From NCBI RefSeq assembly GCF_010892395.1, contig NZ_JAACKB010000392.1, positions 1-6,744 of the forward strand: a stretch of DNA of 6,744 nt. Reading direction: 5' to 3'. This DNA is from Sulfurovum sp. bin170 (GTDB lineage: Bacteria > Campylobacterota > Campylobacteria > Campylobacterales > Sulfurovaceae). Position numbers and translations under genes: made by a program. The notes beneath the pieces were generated by a model, which worked only from the letters and a program-made list of their open reading frames with translations, had not been told where the DNA came from and did not search any database. Positions 6,703 through 6,744 of this stretch are shown here, piece after piece (within the stretch, counting starts at the first letter, position 1; each line of letters opens with the position of its first letter).

Positions 6703-6744
6703 GGTTCTCCGTCCCTATAATAGAGTGAAGCTTTTTTCACTTCA
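6699..6744 (-). CDS. 3' end of an upstream gene, probably cas1
   Basis: Of the three minus-strand frames entering from the right edge, two hit stops at once (TGA at 6744 and at 6741-6739). The third stays open through 14 codons, ending VKKASLYYRDGEP before TGA at 6701-6699. That TGA overlaps the cas2-3 start as ATGA, the same coupling geometry as csy1/csy2. In type I-F operons the gene directly before cas2-3 is cas1, so this is most likely the Cas1 C-terminus. Fourteen residues are too few to identify the family from sequence, so the cas1 name rests on gene order alone. The stretch could also be a chance open frame in a leader, since there is no start codon or homology to decide. Confidence 0.5.
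   Translation of the reverse strand, partial: EVKKASLYYRDGEP
6707..6710 (-). promoter_or_regulatory. Ribosome binding site of cas2-3 (start-deciding)
   Basis: A GGAG core read on the minus strand lies inside the probable cas1 3' end. It is 4 bases from the first of two adjacent ATG codons and 7 from the second. The other good sites in this operon all use 7 bases, which favours the second ATG (6699) as the main start. The proteins would differ by one methionine. Confidence 0.6.

Noticed and set aside
6724..6741. Inverted repeat (6-base stem AGTGAA/TTCACT with a 6-base loop) just before cas2-3
   Set aside because: The stem is short and AT-rich, has no T run after it on the minus strand, and lies within the probable cas1 coding end. 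It is likely chance, and not a terminator or a CRISPR repeat.
1..6744. Transposon-associated I-F3 (CAST) system
   Set aside because: I-F3 systems lack cas3 and carry a fused cas8-cas5 with tniQ. Here Cas2-3 is complete and active-looking, Csy1 and Csy2 are separate, and no transposition gene is present.
1..6744. Reduced I-F2 variant
   Set aside because: I-F2 lacks the large subunit and has diverged Cas5/Cas7. A full-length, well-conserved Csy1 is present here.

Overview
The window is a compact minus-strand operon encoding the interference half of a type I-F (Csy / I-F1) CRISPR-Cas system. In transcription order, from the right edge to the left, it holds: the last codons of a gene that is probably cas1; cas2-3 (a Cas2-like domain fused to an HD nuclease-helicase); cas8f/csy1; cas5f/csy2; cas7f/csy3; and the first 62 codons of cas6f/csy4. 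The left edge of the window cuts cas6f. No CRISPR array, tRNA, rRNA or mobile element lies inside the window. No non-coding gap exceeds about 22 bases, so there is no room for an internal intergenic promoter or regulatory RNA of any size.

Layout: 6699-6744 upstream gene tail (probable cas1); 3415-6702 cas2-3; 2115-3392 csy1; 1228-2118 csy2; 196-1215 csy3; 1-188 cas6f (5' part). Two junctions are 4-base ATGA overlaps (upstream gene/cas2-3 and csy1/csy2). The other gaps are 22, 12 and 7 bases. This is the pattern of one polycistronic message with translational coupling.

How the genes work together: by family knowledge, Cas6f cuts the repeat hairpins of the precursor transcript and stays bound to the 3' hairpin. 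Six Csy3 subunits coat the spacer. Csy1 and Csy2 hold the 5' handle and read the PAM. The assembled complex then recruits Cas2-3 to nick and unwind the target. Cas1 and Cas2-3 together carry out spacer acquisition. All diagnostic motifs readable here are intact: HD residues, Walker A, DExD, SAT and motif VI in Cas2-3; the KPQN PAM-contact motif in Csy1; His29 in Cas6f. The system therefore looks functional and canonical. It is not a transposon-associated I-F3 system and not the reduced I-F2 variant.

Organism: base composition is AT-rich (about 37 % GC in the first line, and similar by eye elsewhere), with AAGGAG-type ribosome binding sites, so this is a bacterium. Low-GC proteobacteria or Campylobacterota (Sulfurovum/Sulfurimonas/Arcobacter-like) fit the composition and the known spread of I-F systems. 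That assignment is an inference from composition only. I see no previously undescribed system; the points worth a second look are details within a known one.
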